Source: Fomitopsis serialis
Lineage: Eukaryota; Basidiomycota; Agaricomycetes; Polyporales; Fomitopsidaceae
DNA: 64,000 nucleotides
Direction of reading: 5' to 3'
NCBI RefSeq assembly: GCF_022376445.1
Contig: NW_025954964.1
Coordinates: 558,001-622,000, forward strand
Shown: in pieces, positions 45,406 to 58,403 of the stretch
Layout of the letters: each line of letters opens with the position of its first letter
How positions within the stretch are numbered: position 1 is the first letter of the stretch
Made by a program: the position numbers and the translations under genes
The notes under the pieces: generated by a model
The model's database searches: none
What the model was told of the DNA's origin: nothing
The model's input: the letters and a program-made list of their open reading frames with translations, nothing else

Positions 45406-46988
45406 ATGTCCGTTGAGCCTCAAGGCCGGAAGAAGAGGACAGCCACAGACTCCGTCAAGCAACGCACGACGCCCGAGGATGATCACCGACGTACGCCTCC
45501 TCGACAACGTGTCCTGCGCTTCCGACACTAACGCGGGGTGTCTGTCCCACAGGCAAGCGTCGTAACCGTACTACGCAATCATGCCTCAACTGCCACACAT
45601 CCAAGCGCATGGTGCGTCTAGTGTGGGTTTGCTAATCAGTGTCCTCACGCCGTTCGTTTCCGGTAGTGTGACCGCAAACGTCCGTGCGGTCGGTGCACGC
45701 AACTGGGGCTGGTAAGTCATTACGAGCGATGCCGTTGAAGCTAGCATCCTCACATTTATCTCCCATAGACTGGCCTCTGCGTCTACGAGGTAGACGATCC
45801 GAGCCGGAAGTGGGTATAGCATCTCGTGCTTGTGTACTCTAAGTAATCCCTATCCTAAAAGGCATCCCAGCGGTGACTCTCAGGATGAGAAATGCCGCCT
45901 TCAGAAGCGTGTAGCGGAACTCGAGAGCGTCATCCGGGAGGTGAGGGCATCGCACCTGCCGTCCAGAACGATTCTGACCGCTAGTTTTTCAGCTGAAGAA
46001 TAAACCGCACCCGCGATGGGTTGCAGGGCAAGATACCAACGACAGAGCCCGCCAGGCTGCGACCTCGTCTATGCCGCCTTTGACAATCAATACCGGTGGT
46101 CATTCTTCTAGAGGCTCGACGCCGGATGGACCGAGTCGTACTTCCCCGGTCCCGGAGTCGGGCAGCATGGTTCCTCATGCCCCCAACTTCCCGTCACATA
46201 ATTCTCCCCTCATGAGCGTCGGGCCGTTGAGAGTGCCCTCCAGCCCTTCTGCTGCCGACAGCTCACCCGTCGGGACTCCTTCTCCCATGTCCATCTCGCC
46301 TCTTGATCCACATTTTTCTTGCGGGCTCGGTTTCAACGGTGATTATGACCTCTCTTCGTTATTCGCCTGCTCCGCGGACAAGACGGGCTTGGAGGACAGC
46401 TTTTTCGGCGAGATCTGGGACCGACTGGTCCCTCCTAGCGGCGCCTGCGACTCGGCTCGACCAGGCGAGCACTGCGGCTGTCTCAACGACCCCGCAACAT
46501 ACAACGCCATCCTCGAGCTGTCTTTGCGCCTCCGCAAGGCCGCCGACATCCTCGGCCGCTCCACGAGTCACACGTCGGGCTCATCCAACTGCTTGATTAA
46601 CCAGAACATTGCCGATCTCGACAGATTCACATCGTACGTCCTCGTCCAATCATCTCGCTCAGATCTCCATTATGCTGGGTGCACATGCTGATTCGCGACT
46701 GCTCCTGATCACAGGACGGCCCTGGGGAACATCAATGTCCCTCCGGATCCTTTCGGAGCTGCCACCAATCCGAACCGTGCCACGATATCGGCGTCAACAA
46801 ACGCGTCCGCCACATACAGCACGTTCGGGACGCGGCCAACTCCGAGCGGGTCTTCCCAGGGCGTGACTGTATCTCCTCCCTTGCTGCAGTCGCAGGCGGT
46901 CAGGACATGGGACTACAAACCGACTCCGTCATATCCCAGTCCGCCCTGGGAGGACCCATTCATGTCGTGGGCGCCCCAGCGTCGATGA
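45406..46988 (+). CDS. Zn(2)Cys(6) fungal transcription factor
   Basis: Seven exons: 45406-45490, 45553-45611, 45667-45711, 45769-45809, 45862-45940, 45993-46633 and 46715-46988; 407 residues, unbroken. The binuclear cluster is SCLNCHTSKRMCDRKRPCGRC followed by TQLGLTGLC, spacing C-x2-C-x6-C-x5-C-x2-C-x7-C, spread over exons 2-4. A short coiled coil (LQKRVAELESVIRELK) for dimerisation follows at about residues 90-105. The rest is Ser/Pro-rich, with a conserved-looking block (FFGEIWDRL, then CGCLNDPATYNAILELSLRLRKAADILGR). There is no fungal_trans middle homology domain, so it belongs to the short class. It acts in the nucleus; target genes are unknown. Confidence 0.92.
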
Positions 46989-49900
46989 GACCGCGGCGGT
47001 TGATGGAATGCACGGTGGCCGCGCCGAGGGACTTCGGGGCGCGGATGCGCGGGGTTGGGATTTGCGTATATAGAGAGGATCTTCGATGGACCGTAGCCGC
47101 TTACGGCGAGCATCGAGAAGTACTGTTGTATGTTGGCTACATGTGCATGCGCTCGCTAGAACCATGGCTGTCTCGCATTGGACGCACGTATCGGCCACAC
47201 AGTGATACATGCATTACTCAGTGTCCCTGCTAGCAGCCGGCCTGAGGAAGCCGGCGTCGGACGGCGTGTACGCTGCAAGAGCTGTATAAGGCTGCAGACT
47301 CCAATGGCGTCAGCGGCGTCTGATAGAGGGCCAGAGACCCATCTAGATTGCGTCTTTGATTCCGCGTAGCTTCCCGCAATCTAGATATCCCCTCTGGGCC
47401 CAATCAGGCTTTGTTGCCCACCAAGTTCGACGCCAAATATGTTTTACCGTGCCAGTACGGCATGCGCCTCCTCCATTTCACCTCACAAAGGGACAGACAC
47501 TGAGATAGTGGCCAGCGGAACAGCAACAGGCTGCGATTGCAAGACTCCGCGCGTAGCAGTTGCGGGTGCACTGTAATGAACGCCAAGATAAGCCTTCAGC
47601 TACCGGAGCAGTACCTGCCCGACACCTTAGTCACCGCTGGTTATGCTTGCACTGTCCCCGAGGGAAATCAGATAAGTATCCACCTCCACAGGCAAACCAT
47701 GCAGATCAGCAAATCATTTGGATAGAACGGCATTACCTAGTGGCGCGCCGAGAAGCATCGGAGCCTCGATGTATCCCCGCCCACGCACGGTCTCCCGCGC
47801 CCCATGGAGGAGGAAGGGAGAACCGACTGTCCAGCGGTCACGGAACATACGCTGGACCCTGTCGAATACAACACTGCCAAGCGGGAAAACCAGGCACTGC
47901 CGTCAGCGAACGGATCGACACAATGAGGAATGTCGGGCGACTGTCAGGCCTGGACTGGCGCGAACATGAAACTTGAACTTAGACCTGGAGAGCTGAGCGA
48001 GTACTGTAGTCCGCGGCCATCATGCCCAGACCTGTGGGCTCGTCGTTGGTCCTAGTGCGCTGCACGGCTGGAGATCAGATGAAGGCCAGGTTAATTCATA
48101 TCATGGCAATTTCGGGGCTGAGGCCCGTGTACAAGATGAACCTTACCATTAAGACAATGAACAGTAGGCATACCACGCTGACCGGCGGATAAACCTGTAT
48201 AGCATCGAGGTCGAGCTTGGCAGGCAGAACGAAGGACACAATCGAGACATGGAATGCCGTGACATGGCCTGCGGCCCGCCGGTACGCATCAGAGGTCTGC
48301 GAGAGCGATGAGGGACGCATGTGCTCGCCGGTGTCGAAGCTGGAGGAAAGTACGTTAGATATTCTAGCAAAAAGGATATTATCCTGCGCGCTTACGTTGC
48401 CGCCCATGCTTCCCTTCACGAACAACGCACCGCCGGCCGAGTTTGGAATTTCTCGGCATATGCGCGGCAAGGCCAAGGGGAAGGTGATCCCAGCAGATCC
48501 AAAGCATTCCCATATCGGCGTGCCAAGCAGCCAAGCCTTCGCGCACGCGCTTGGCGGCCATTGAAGCTTGCTGCTTATTCTGGGAGCTGGGGCTGCGTTG
48601 GTCGGGTCCGAATAGGCGGCCGCCGTTCATAACCAGACATCCTTCTCAACCTCGCTGAGCGATCGTGAGAGGTCCACTCTTCTCCTGCTATCTAATCTAT
48701 GGTCCCGTCCCACAGTGCACAGCCTACTGCATTTCGGAACGGAAGAACACTCGCCTGGCTTCTCCTCATTATGGCCGCGACCATCTAGTCGGGACTCGGA
48801 GCGGTAAGGGCCCATCCCGATCAAAATTATAGCACAGCGACTGGGCCACCACCGCAGCGATCATCGACACAAGAGGTCGAGTGTACCACATGAGGGGAAT
48901 CAGTAGCAGCAATGTTGCTCTTACAAGCTGGATCCTTCTGTCTGGGCATTCAGAACTTACCATCAGCACGGAGACTGACGAAGTGAGGCTGTGAATTTGC
49001 GATGGGCACCCCCGTTCTCATCAGAGAGGAAGAGGGACCCTGACAATCGCTGCGAGAACGTCTGAAAGGCCGAGCCCGAGTACAAGGCGACTGTGGAGGA
49101 TACTGAGCGGAAGGAAGGACATCCGCCAGAAAACCACCGATGAGTGCGGAGGCCGTCAGAGACAAGACTCACTTGGGTAACCAGTCAGGCGGGTGCCTAA
49201 GGCTTCGTCGCATTCACAGATGACCGACGCAACTTTCCCAAAAGACGGGAGACGCCATGTCACGAAGCTCTGTCGGTGTCAGCCAAGCCTGCTGAGCGAG
49301 CAAAGACACCGTGGAGTGACTACATACAGCGGAGGCCGCAAAGGCTTGGTCATTGAACCAGGAATCGGCGGTGACAATTGCCTGATGACCTGTATGCACC
49401 TCGACGTCTTTGGCGGCCGAGCTGCTGCACTGATAGGAACGCGGGACGCAGGCCTTCCATTGTGCTGTCCGATTCATGACGACGGGCATATGATCAACGG
49501 TGATTCAGCGCATCGTAGGTGAGATCGTTAGAAAGAACACGAGCCTTGTGAGATATCGTCTCGGGCACGGTGTCAGGAGGGTATGCGGCTGACATAGTGA
49601 ATATTCAAGAATTTAGCGGCTGCCAGACGATGGAATCAGACATATGGTATGCATATGGAGAACTCACATCTACTGCCCTTCCCAAAACGAACGACGCGTA
49701 TACGCACGTAGGGCAAGATGCAGGAGCCCGGGACATGCCATAGCACTCAGTGAACACCTCATCTATGCCGTGGTCGTCACGGAGGAACCAGCAGCTTCAC
49801 AAACAAGGTCTGCTCTGCATCCTTTGGCGTTGTGCTGCCATAAGTGTTAGTAATGCAAGCATGCCCAAGGAACGCTGCGTACTCTCTCATCTATTATGTT

Positions 49901-50376
49901 TCACGTTGACGAGGTAAAAGACCATGTCGATTGCAACTGACTTGTCCCATGACGATCCTGGTGCGCACAAATACCATTCCTAGTGCCAAATAGATCAATT
50001 CCTGCATAATGGGCAGCCTTCCTCGCCGATGTTCGTCAGAAGCGTTTTTTGCAGGAATTCGGATCGTCGCACCGTCCAAACTATCGTGATACGCTTCCAC
50101 GGAACTCTCCGATCATTGCCAGTGCGTTGCGAAGGAGCCTTATAGATGTAGACAACCCTATAGAGTTACAGCCATGCGATATGTCGACTGTCGAGGCTCG
50201 TACTTACGTTGAGGATGAGTACATTGGCACTCCGAGAAAGATGGAGACGTTGCTCGAACACATTTCCAAATTCGGCGGAGTGTTGTTCCATGTTATTAGT
50301 CAGCTTTTCTCAGCCACCTATATAAGCGCCGCTGGTATGCCTCAGTGTTCAACATCGTTTGTAACAGCGAGCGAGC
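46989..50376. other. Gene-poor interval, possible relic membrane-protein gene on the minus strand
   Basis: No complete gene found. Minus-strand stretches at 48830-48960 (LVRATLLLLIPLMWYTRPLVSMIAAVVAQSLCY) and 48110-48200 (VVCLLFIVLMVRFILYTG) are membrane-like and have GT donor-like sequence after them, so a multi-exon membrane protein or its relic may lie at 48.1-49.5 kb. I could not connect exons or name a family. A TATA-like CTATATAAG at 50319-50327, about 50 bases from the next ATG, fits the U2AF promoter. Confidence 0.35.
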
Positions 50377-51278
50377 ATGGCTTCACATCTGGTGCGTGCT
50401 CTGCTTTCTTCGCATTTGTGCATTTCGCTGATTCTGCGCAGGCAAACATCTTTGGTACGGAGCAGGATCGCGTCAACTGCTCCTTCTACTACAAAGTGAG
50501 TGGCTCGCTACTCCTTCCGAAGTTCTCCAGACTAACTGGGTCTGCAAAGATCGGTGCATGCCGACACGGCGACCGCTGCTCACGAAAGCACATCAAGCCA
50601 GCGTTCTCGCAGACGATCCTCTTGCCCAATGTCTACCATAACCCGGCCCACGACCCCATCTGCAAGTTGACCGACAAGGAGCTGCAGGAGGGGTTCGACG
50701 CGGTTTACGAGGATTTGTACTGCGAGTTGGCGAAGTTCGGGCATCTCCTAGAACTCCACGTAAGTCTTGCGTTCGTGTTCGCGCGTTCTGTGTAGCTAAC
50801 AGTACGGGTTAGGTCTGCGACAACGTCGGCGATCACCTTATTGGCAATGTGTATGCTCGGTATGAGTGGGAGACGGAGGCACAGGCGGCCGTGGACAATT
50901 TGAACGACCGTTGGTACGCAGGTGAGTACAGCCTACCTCAGACGTTGTTCCGAGTCCATTGCTAACAAAGGGCCTCTAGGTCGTCCACTATACGCCGAAC
51001 TGTCGCCCGTCACCGACTTCCGTGAGGCATGCTGCCGTCAAAATGAGAATGGAGAGTGCAACCGTGGGGGCTTCTGCAACTTCATGCATCTTCGCTTGGC
51101 ATCAAAAGACCTAGTGAAGTCTCTCCAGGCCGGTCAGAGACTGGAACGGAGACTGCATCCTCAACAAGCCGGTGGTGGCGGAGGATGGGAACCCACAAAG
51201 AGGGAAGGACGCGGACGTAGCGCGTCTCCGTCTAGGAAGGGCCGTAATGACGGTGAAGACAGATGGACTCGGAAGTAG
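50377..51278 (+). CDS. U2AF small subunit (U2AF1/U2AF35) splicing factor
   Basis: Five exons: 50377-50391, 50442-50495, 50550-50759, 50813-50921 and 50980-51278; 228 residues, unbroken. [27 protein letters not shown] opens the first CCCH zinc finger (C-x7-C-x5-C-x3-H). A U2AF-homology motif follows (LYCELAKFGHLLELHVCDNVGDHLIGNVYARYEWE), then WYAGRPLYAELSPVTDFREACCRQ opening the second zinc finger (NRGGFCNFMHLR). The tail is Gly/Arg/Ser-rich. The protein pairs with U2AF65 and reads the AG at 3' splice sites. The tail is short compared with animal RS domains, as usual in fungi. It converges on ALG14. Confidence 0.96.
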
Positions 51279-51774
51279 GACCGAGTTGATGCCCTGCGCC
51301 GTATTCCATTGCTCTGCTCAGTGCTGTGATCCTGTCTGGTCGTACCGAGATTTTGCCCGCGTGTGGAAGCGCAAACATGTACGATGCTCCCTTCTTGTCC
51401 CCTCATTTATGCATTCCTTTTCGGTGCGCATTTCAGGTTCAGATGTGAGGTTATTGTGCGTCAACGACCGACTCATTACAGCGTAAGCCACGTAAATTTA
51501 AGGCACGGCCAGCGCGATGCAAATAAGCAATGTGTCCAAGCGGCCATTTGTATGCTGGCACGTACACCTTCGACTTCGAGGATTGATGTTCGATATCGCG
51601 CCATTGACAGCGACGTGGAAAATGTTCGGATATCCTAGCACTGCCTCCCGGTCCACTCGGGAATGAGTGGGCATTAGGTGGCACGCCGATACGCAATCGC
51701 GGTTATCGCGAGGGCATAGAAGGTTGATATCCGCGGTCTGAACGCATTCTCTGCCGAGGATAGAGAAGGATGGT

Positions 51775-52712
51775 TCAGACGAGCCACCCGAGGTGGTCGC
51801 CTCTTCGATTATCTCTCAGCAATCCGGGCCACTGGACAATGAACCTGGAAACAGCTCAGTACACACGCATGTTACGAAATCCCGACAAATACCTGTCAAC
51901 GAAGGGTCTCAATAGCTTCCCAGAAAGAGACAGCGAGTGCACTCGTGCGAAAGACTCGACGTAGACTAGCCGCGGTGACTCGAGACCGAGGATCTGTACG
52001 CACGAACCAGTGCCGAATTAGCCAATGTCTCGGGCCAGAATATTTGCTGTCAAGACGCACTCGGTTCAGAAATACTGCCAAGCACAGGACGAAGCATGTG
52101 CCGGGGCCATTCAGGATGAGAACATCCGCGAAGTAGGTGCGCGTTACGAAAGGTATCACAGTGACATGATAAATGCACGCCAGCAGAGAGCGTGCGGCGG
52201 TGACGGGGGTCGTATAGAGCGGCTGATGCACTCGCCGAGCCCGCGGGATGGTCAAGATGGTGTAACGTTCACGTACTCTGTCCTTCAAAGGGATGCGGCA
52301 CGAGCCTTGTTCAGCCACGCATGTAAGTCTGACATCGGAGGAGATATACAGACGACGTGATTTCCAAGATCCGCAGCTCTGCTAAGTTCCAAGGCGGCGG
52401 CTTTCCTGGCGCTGAGGGCGTCACCTTCACTAGTGATGTAAGTTCGAGGCGAGTAGCGGTTGAAGTCAAGGGCCGACAGCAGCATCAAAGCTTCGCTGGT
52501 ATGGCCGCCTGGCAGACATATTGTAGAATGTCCTGTACATCGGATGACGCCAACCACTCACCAGATCCAAGGAACACTGCAAGACGGCAATGCTCTGAAC
52601 GACGCCTCGTAGGCCGAGACGTTGGCTTCCGCGTCAACAGCACACATGATACACGCCACAGAAGACCCAGGAGACAAGCCCAGAGACACGAGTCAAGAAG
52701 GCCAACGGCCAT
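51775..52712 (-). CDS. ALG14: Alg14, UDP-GlcNAc transferase membrane subunit
   Basis: Five exons: 52712-52562, 52508-52357, 52282-52061, 51993-51893 and 51844-51775; 231 residues, unbroken. An N-terminal hydrophobic anchor (CLWACLLGLLWRVSCVLL) precedes FLGSGGHTSEALMLLSALDF, the glycine-rich nucleotide-sugar loop start. It continues YSPRTYITSEGDALS, RARRVHQPLYTT, FADVLILNGPGTCFVLC, RLVYVESFARVHSLSLSGKLL and FVDRFIVQWPGL, and ends RGDHLGWLV. Alg14 recruits Alg13 to the cytosolic face of the ER, and the pair adds the second GlcNAc to the lipid-linked oligosaccharide. The exon 2 donor (GTCGTC) is weak and could shift slightly. It is divergent with the APC8 gene (403 bases between start codons). 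Confidence 0.94.
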
Positions 52713-53115
52713 TTGTCCTCGGGAGATCGAATACTGGACTATCGGGAACCTCGAGGACCTGTATTCTTCTCTCCGGAGTACCACCCTCGAATGGCGACTC
52801 GAGAGCCCGTCAGCTCCTCGACCCCAGATGAGTTTCAGTGACGAGAGTGCCCTTGCACCGCGGACAGTGGTGGAAGGACTCCTTGCGGTGGCGAGCAGGT
52901 ACCCGTACCGACACCGAGGCCCATGCGGCGGAGTTCGATGCGCGTCTTGGACTCTGGACGCGTCGGTCCTCCGGCGCCTACGCGCATCGCGGCTTTGTGC
53001 CACTCCTCTCTTCATCTGCCGCGCTCACGGTCATCCTCCCGCTTGCTCCAGTTCTGCGTGTCCACCCCAGGCTCCCTTCTGCGGTGCGGTACCTTGCGTG
53101 CTTCAACCACCCGCC

Positions 53116-55671
53116 ATGGCTTCAGCTGTAATCGTCGACGCCGACATGGTGGCCGCTCTCCGCGACGCGGTACGCGAGTGTGGCGATAGAGGACTGATCA
53201 ACGCGTTCAAGTGGTGAGCTACAAACCACTTTGAATGTTGAGCTATCGTCACACACGCCCGCGCAGGGCGTCTGAACTGCTCCTAGGAATCCCGGACCAA
53301 AAACGACGTGCCCCACCTCCGCCAAACGAGGCGGTCGCGGCACCAATCACACAACCTAGACATGCCAACGCCCCGCGGCTCCAGTCTCTTCCTGAGAATG
53401 TTCGCAGGCAAGAGAAGGAGTGGGAAGAGGAAGACAGGGACTACATCACGACTGCTCGGGCACTCTTCGATGGCAAGGACTTTGTGAGGGCTGTCCACTG
53501 GCTGAGGACTTGCAAGAGTGCAAAGGCTCAATTCTTGAGTGTATATAGCCAGTATATGGTGAGTCCGTATATATGCTTGCAGTTGGCCGCAAAACATAAA
53601 TGTGCAGGCTAGTGAGAAACAGGCTTTGAGAGATTGGTATAAATTGGACAGTGCGTATGCCCCGTTGTAAGAATTCCAACGCGGTAAGAGAGTATGTCTC
53701 ACAGAAACGCGCCACCAACCTATACTACCTGTCAACACATCTCTCATTGACCTGCTGGAGATGGTAAGGAACGCAACAGATCCGTTCCTGCTTTTCCTGT
53801 GCGTTCATATTCGTTATATTCCGTTGACCAGCAGTCACGTACGTTCAAAGCACACTAGGAAGGCCCTGTTTCTATGTCGGCTAAACCGCCGAGAAGAAGC
53901 CATAGAGAGCGCCCTCCTATCTATTGCCTCGTACCCTTGGAATTGGTCGACATGGATGGTATTGGGTGAATGCCTAGGAGATAGCGAAGAGGTGGGCGAT
54001 ACGACCCTTACGGAATGCTCGCCTAAATACGTCAACAGCTATCATCCATGCTGCCTTTACTGCCGTTGCCACCGACACATCCACTCGTGCAGATGTTCCA
54101 AATCAAGACATTGAACACTTTCCATAGCCCTACGGATAATGAGTTGGGCTTATGTGATCGACTGCTTGGAGAGGAGCTCTTCCCTCGCAGTCTTTGGATC
54201 ATGTCACTCCGCGCCGGAGTGCTGTATCATATGCATGGTTCGTCAAGCCTTGTCCGGAGGTATTCGTCGCTCTATTCACATCCGGCCCGCTGCAGACTTC
54301 AATCAGGCTGCAACACAGTTCCAAAAGATCTTCGCTGTTGATCCCTATCGCATAGACGATATTGACATATATTCCAATATTCTCTACGTGACAGAGGATC
54401 AGTCTGCGTTGTCTACAGTGGCACATGAATTCACTATCATCGATAAAGACCGCCCAGAGATCTGTTGTCTCATCGGTAAGTGACAGTTATGTGAGAAGCG
54501 CGCGGTCTGCTCTTACGACCCTGACAATGTCGTATTACCTCAGGGAATTATTTCTCTCTTCGAAATGACCACGAGAAGGCCATCAAATACTTCAAGCGTG
54601 CAACTCAACTGGACAGAACATATCTGTCCGCGTGGACGCTGATGGGCCACGAGTACGTGGAGACGAAGAATTCCCATGCAGCCATCGAGGCGTACCGCAA
54701 AGCAGTAGGTGCGGCAGGCACAGTTCCTCCATCTGCCAGACACATGAACGCTAACTGCTTATGTCTATTGCACCCTCGCTCGGAGGTAGATGTTAATCGG
54801 AAGGATTACCGCGCATGGTACGGTCTAGGGCAAGCTTACGAGCTGCTCAGCATGCATCAGTATGCGCTCCATTACTACCAGCGAGCCACAGCGCTACGGT
54901 AAGCCCAGTTTATGCTTCCTATCACCTATCTATCCGCCCACTTTTTCCGATATTAGCACCGCTCGTAGACTGACTAAATTCTGATCGCACAACAGGCCGT
55001 ACGATGTCCGCATCTGGCAAGCACAGGGCATCTGCTATGAAGAAATGGGACGGTGAGGAACTCGATGCTGTCGTACGCGTTGCCGTAACACTGAAAGGGG
55101 ATGTCCTTCCGTTCTATGTTCTGGCAGACCGCGCGAAGCCATGGAGTGTTTCAAGCGCGCGCTGATCGGGGCGGACCCGTACGAGACGAACATTCATCTC
55201 AAATTGGCCAAGCTGCACAATGACCTGGACGAGTTCGCAGAAGCTGCGAGTTACCACAGACGGGTGATGGATGTGTGCCAAGCCGCAAGTGCGTACTCTC
55301 AGTTGCGCGTCTTTACGCCTTTCCATCCCCCCAATCCGGCTTCTCGCCATCCGCCCTTCTGTCCGTGCGCATGCTGACTGCATTCTATTTCTCACTGTGG
55401 ATGTGTTAGATAAACCAGTGGCAGAGTACGCCAAGTCGTCCGTTTACGTTGCGCGCTACACATCATCCACGGCGGAGGGGATTTGGTCTTGGCGAAAGAA
55501 CTCCTGGAGCCCATCGCTTCCAGCAATGCAGAAGAAGTCGGACAGGCGACTGAGCTCCTGAAGAGAGCAAGGATCGCGTTGGCCAAGATGCAGGCGGACG
55601 CCGCCCAAGCACAGAGTCAAACTCAAGCTCCTCATGGTGCCGGGGGTACCAGTCAAGCTGGCGGCGTCTGA
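53116..55671 (+). CDS. CDC23: Anaphase-promoting complex subunit Cdc23/APC8
   Basis: About a dozen exons; TPR repeats throughout. The N-terminal APC8 domain begins [19 protein letters not shown] and holds [22 protein letters not shown]. Then come [37 protein letters not shown] and the TPR run: [103 protein letters not shown]. It ends in a Gln/Ala-rich tail. APC8 is a scaffold of the APC/C ubiquitin ligase in mitotic exit. One base is missing near 55459 (TACACATC where TACCACATC is needed for [18 protein letters not shown]); the frame otherwise holds from start to stop. Exon borders near 53790-53840 are the least sure. Confidence 0.94.
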
Positions 55672-55995
55672 TTTGGTCTGAGCTTGCGTCTGTGTGGATA
55701 GCATTGTATTGTAATTAGGTCACAAAGTTCCGGGACTGTTGTACTCTGCGCCCGTGCGGCCGATTGTATTGGGAGCGTAAGTAGCAAGAACGTATTCGAG
55801 ATGTGTTACCGAGATCCCTCTCAGGTTGGCGCCCACAGGGCGCCCATGGCGGCCGTGGCAATCGACCGGAACTTGCCGCGATCGGCCACCTGCCCTGAAG
55901 CACGCGAGCGCCACGAATCCCACAGTCACGCGGTCACGAGCTTCAGTGGAAGACAGCAAACGTAACAAAACAAAACAAATCGCCCAAGGGCTGAG

Positions 55996-57657
55996 ATGTC
56001 GAAAATCCAGGCTAATTCGCAGTCTCTCTCTCCTACTCCCTCCTCTGTCCAGCTCTCGACCACGCTCAATGTCGAAACCGGCGGATACGCGCGGTCCAGC
56101 GGTCGCGACTCTGCGTACGCTACTCCTGCACCAGAGTTGCAGACGCCAGTCCTTGCCTCCAGCTCGACTCTGGACATAGACCCCATCACCGTCGACGATG
56201 GACCTACGAGATCGATCAACAGCCTGAAAAAGAGGGCCGGATACAGGCCATTCCCAGATGTGGAGGCTGTGGCTGCAAGAACAAAGAGGAGGGCTGTGGC
56301 CAAGGACCGACTGGCAGACGAGGAAGATGCCATGACACAAACGGCTACACGGTGCGTAGGCTTGTGCACCGCACGTTTTCATCACGTTGTAACAGCTATC
56401 TGTAGGCTCGCCTCTCGCCTAGCAGAGGACCACGACTCTGTCTTGTATCCCGATGTGGATACACCATTCACGGATGTCCAGGATGTCGTGCGCCGTCTCC
56501 TCCATACCATGTCTTTCAACACCCCAAGCAAGATCTGGATGCCACTATTCATCGCCCCTTGTTCTCATCGTTGAAGGGGAAAAGCAAGGCGACGGAAGCA
56601 GACTACATACGAGAAGAAATGGCAGGTACGGCACACTACACTCATCACAGCTTGGATATAAGGCGACCTCATTTGTGCAGAAACACGTTTTGCTATCAAA
56701 TGTTGGCAGAGGCGGACGTCATTAGAAGAGCGATTCCGACGGGCACGAATAGAGGAAGGGAAGGTGCGTCCTGACTCTGTTTTTGTGTTGGTGGATGTGC
56801 TAAATTTGACCGGTCGACAGCGCGCTTCTCCTGGCGATCAGGCCTACGTACTTGCACAAGCCGTGCTCGAAGGGGAACGCGCCGAGACTGTAGCTACCAA
56901 TGCTGAGCTTCGGGCTGCGCGCTCTGAGCTTGACAAACTCGAGCGCGAGCGACGAGCCGCAGCGCCTCCCCCTCCCCCTCCTACTACCCCGCGGCAAACA
57001 TCTTACTATCCGACCCCCTCGGCGCCCACCGCGTATACATCGCAATATCGTGGCTACGCATATCCCTATGCGACACCATACGGAGCTGCACAATACACGC
57101 TCAGCCCTGCGTTTCAAACAGCCGCTTCATACTCTACGGCACTAAATAGCGCTCAGAGGGTCGGACCGGCGTACGGGTCAGCATATGCACCTGCTACCCC
57201 TACTTCGGCGACGTCCCACACGACAGCCTATTCACCCTCAACACCCGTATCTTCTACGCCGGCCGCGTCTTCCCCTCAGGCGCATTATCGGCCACATACC
57301 TCCAACATGACCAACACGACGCCGACGATCTCTGCTATTCCCGTGCAGTTGCCCGTCACCCATCTGCCTGCGCTTAAAGCGATTGGTTTGGATCCTGTGC
57401 CCATCACCTCTCTCCCGCCTGCGAGCCAACCACGCCCTGCGGCTATTCTCAGGTCACAGACGGCCACAACGATGCAAATAGACATCAATGTTGCGTCGTT
57501 GCAGCCTGCACAGATGAACGGGTTGGCTCTCATTCTCAACACGCTGACGTCAAGGGGCGTGGCTGTGGACGGCAGCACGGCGCCGAACACTAACACCGCT
57601 GTCGGGAATGGTGCGCCGACGGCGGTGCCTGCTGCAACGGATGCGACGACGACGTGA
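55996..57657 (+). CDS. GLTSCR1-domain protein (SWI/SNF-associated)
   Basis: A Ser/Thr-rich N-terminus contains KKRAGYRPFPDVEAVAARTK. The conserved block RLAEDHDSVLYPDVDTPF, then DVQDVVRRLLPYHVFQHP, is the GLTSCR1 (BICRA) core, known from the non-canonical BAF remodelling complex of animals and present in many fungi. A charged helical region (REEMAETRFAIKCWQRRTSLEERFRRAR) follows. The C-terminal half is Pro/Ala/Thr/Tyr-rich and disordered, ending ATDATTT. Introns at about 56352-56404, 56626-56680 and 56764-56819. One C is missing near 56501, inside LLPYHVF; otherwise the frame is open. Function in fungi is inferred from the domain only. Confidence 0.82.
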
Positions 57658-58403
57658 ATGCCAGGGCGGTTTGAGGTTGTCTTGTAACCTTATTGGCATA
57701 ACGTAACCCTTGACCTAGTAGACGATGGATGTTGTGATGTACTCGGTAGGCACGATCCGCGAAATAGCATGTTTCAACTGTATTTTGTATCTTGTACATA
57801 GGTACAGCACGCTGAGAAAGTGCACACGGAAAGTAAGTATACCCGAGATTGGGGCTGTTGCCGCCAGGCCCCGCGAATGTGCCGCACGGAGATTGTCCGA
57901 ATCTGGCGGAGGTGGCAAAGATTGGGCGTGAGTGGCCCGAAAAGGCAAGGTCATGCTGGGCTTTCCAGACCGTTCTTGTCGCCGTTTGCCATGTCGAGCA
58001 GCCCTCCTCGCTCTTTCTGGCCCGACGCTAGCATCTGTCGGCCGCAGTACTCTCCTGCGCTCCACCGTCGCTCGCCCAAAGCGCGACGGCGCTGCTCTGT
58101 TCGCCTCCGGGGTGCCTCCATGACGCTACGCTACCGCGCGCCACCGAGTTGGGGTGAAGATTGCGCTCTGATATGGCGCTCGCTCCCAGCCTCGAAGACC
58201 CCCAAAACGCAATGTGAGGCTTGTTCTGTCACCTGAAGTCGACCTATATAACGGACGGTGCGGCGCGAGGTGAGCTCCGTATAGTCTCGACGAGCAACAC
58301 ACACTTGCCTTGCTACTCGACCTACTTGAACGTGCCTGCAACCCTGTACCGCGTATAGCGTCCCATATCATCCCGCCTTCACACTATCCAGCCACAACCC
58401 ACG

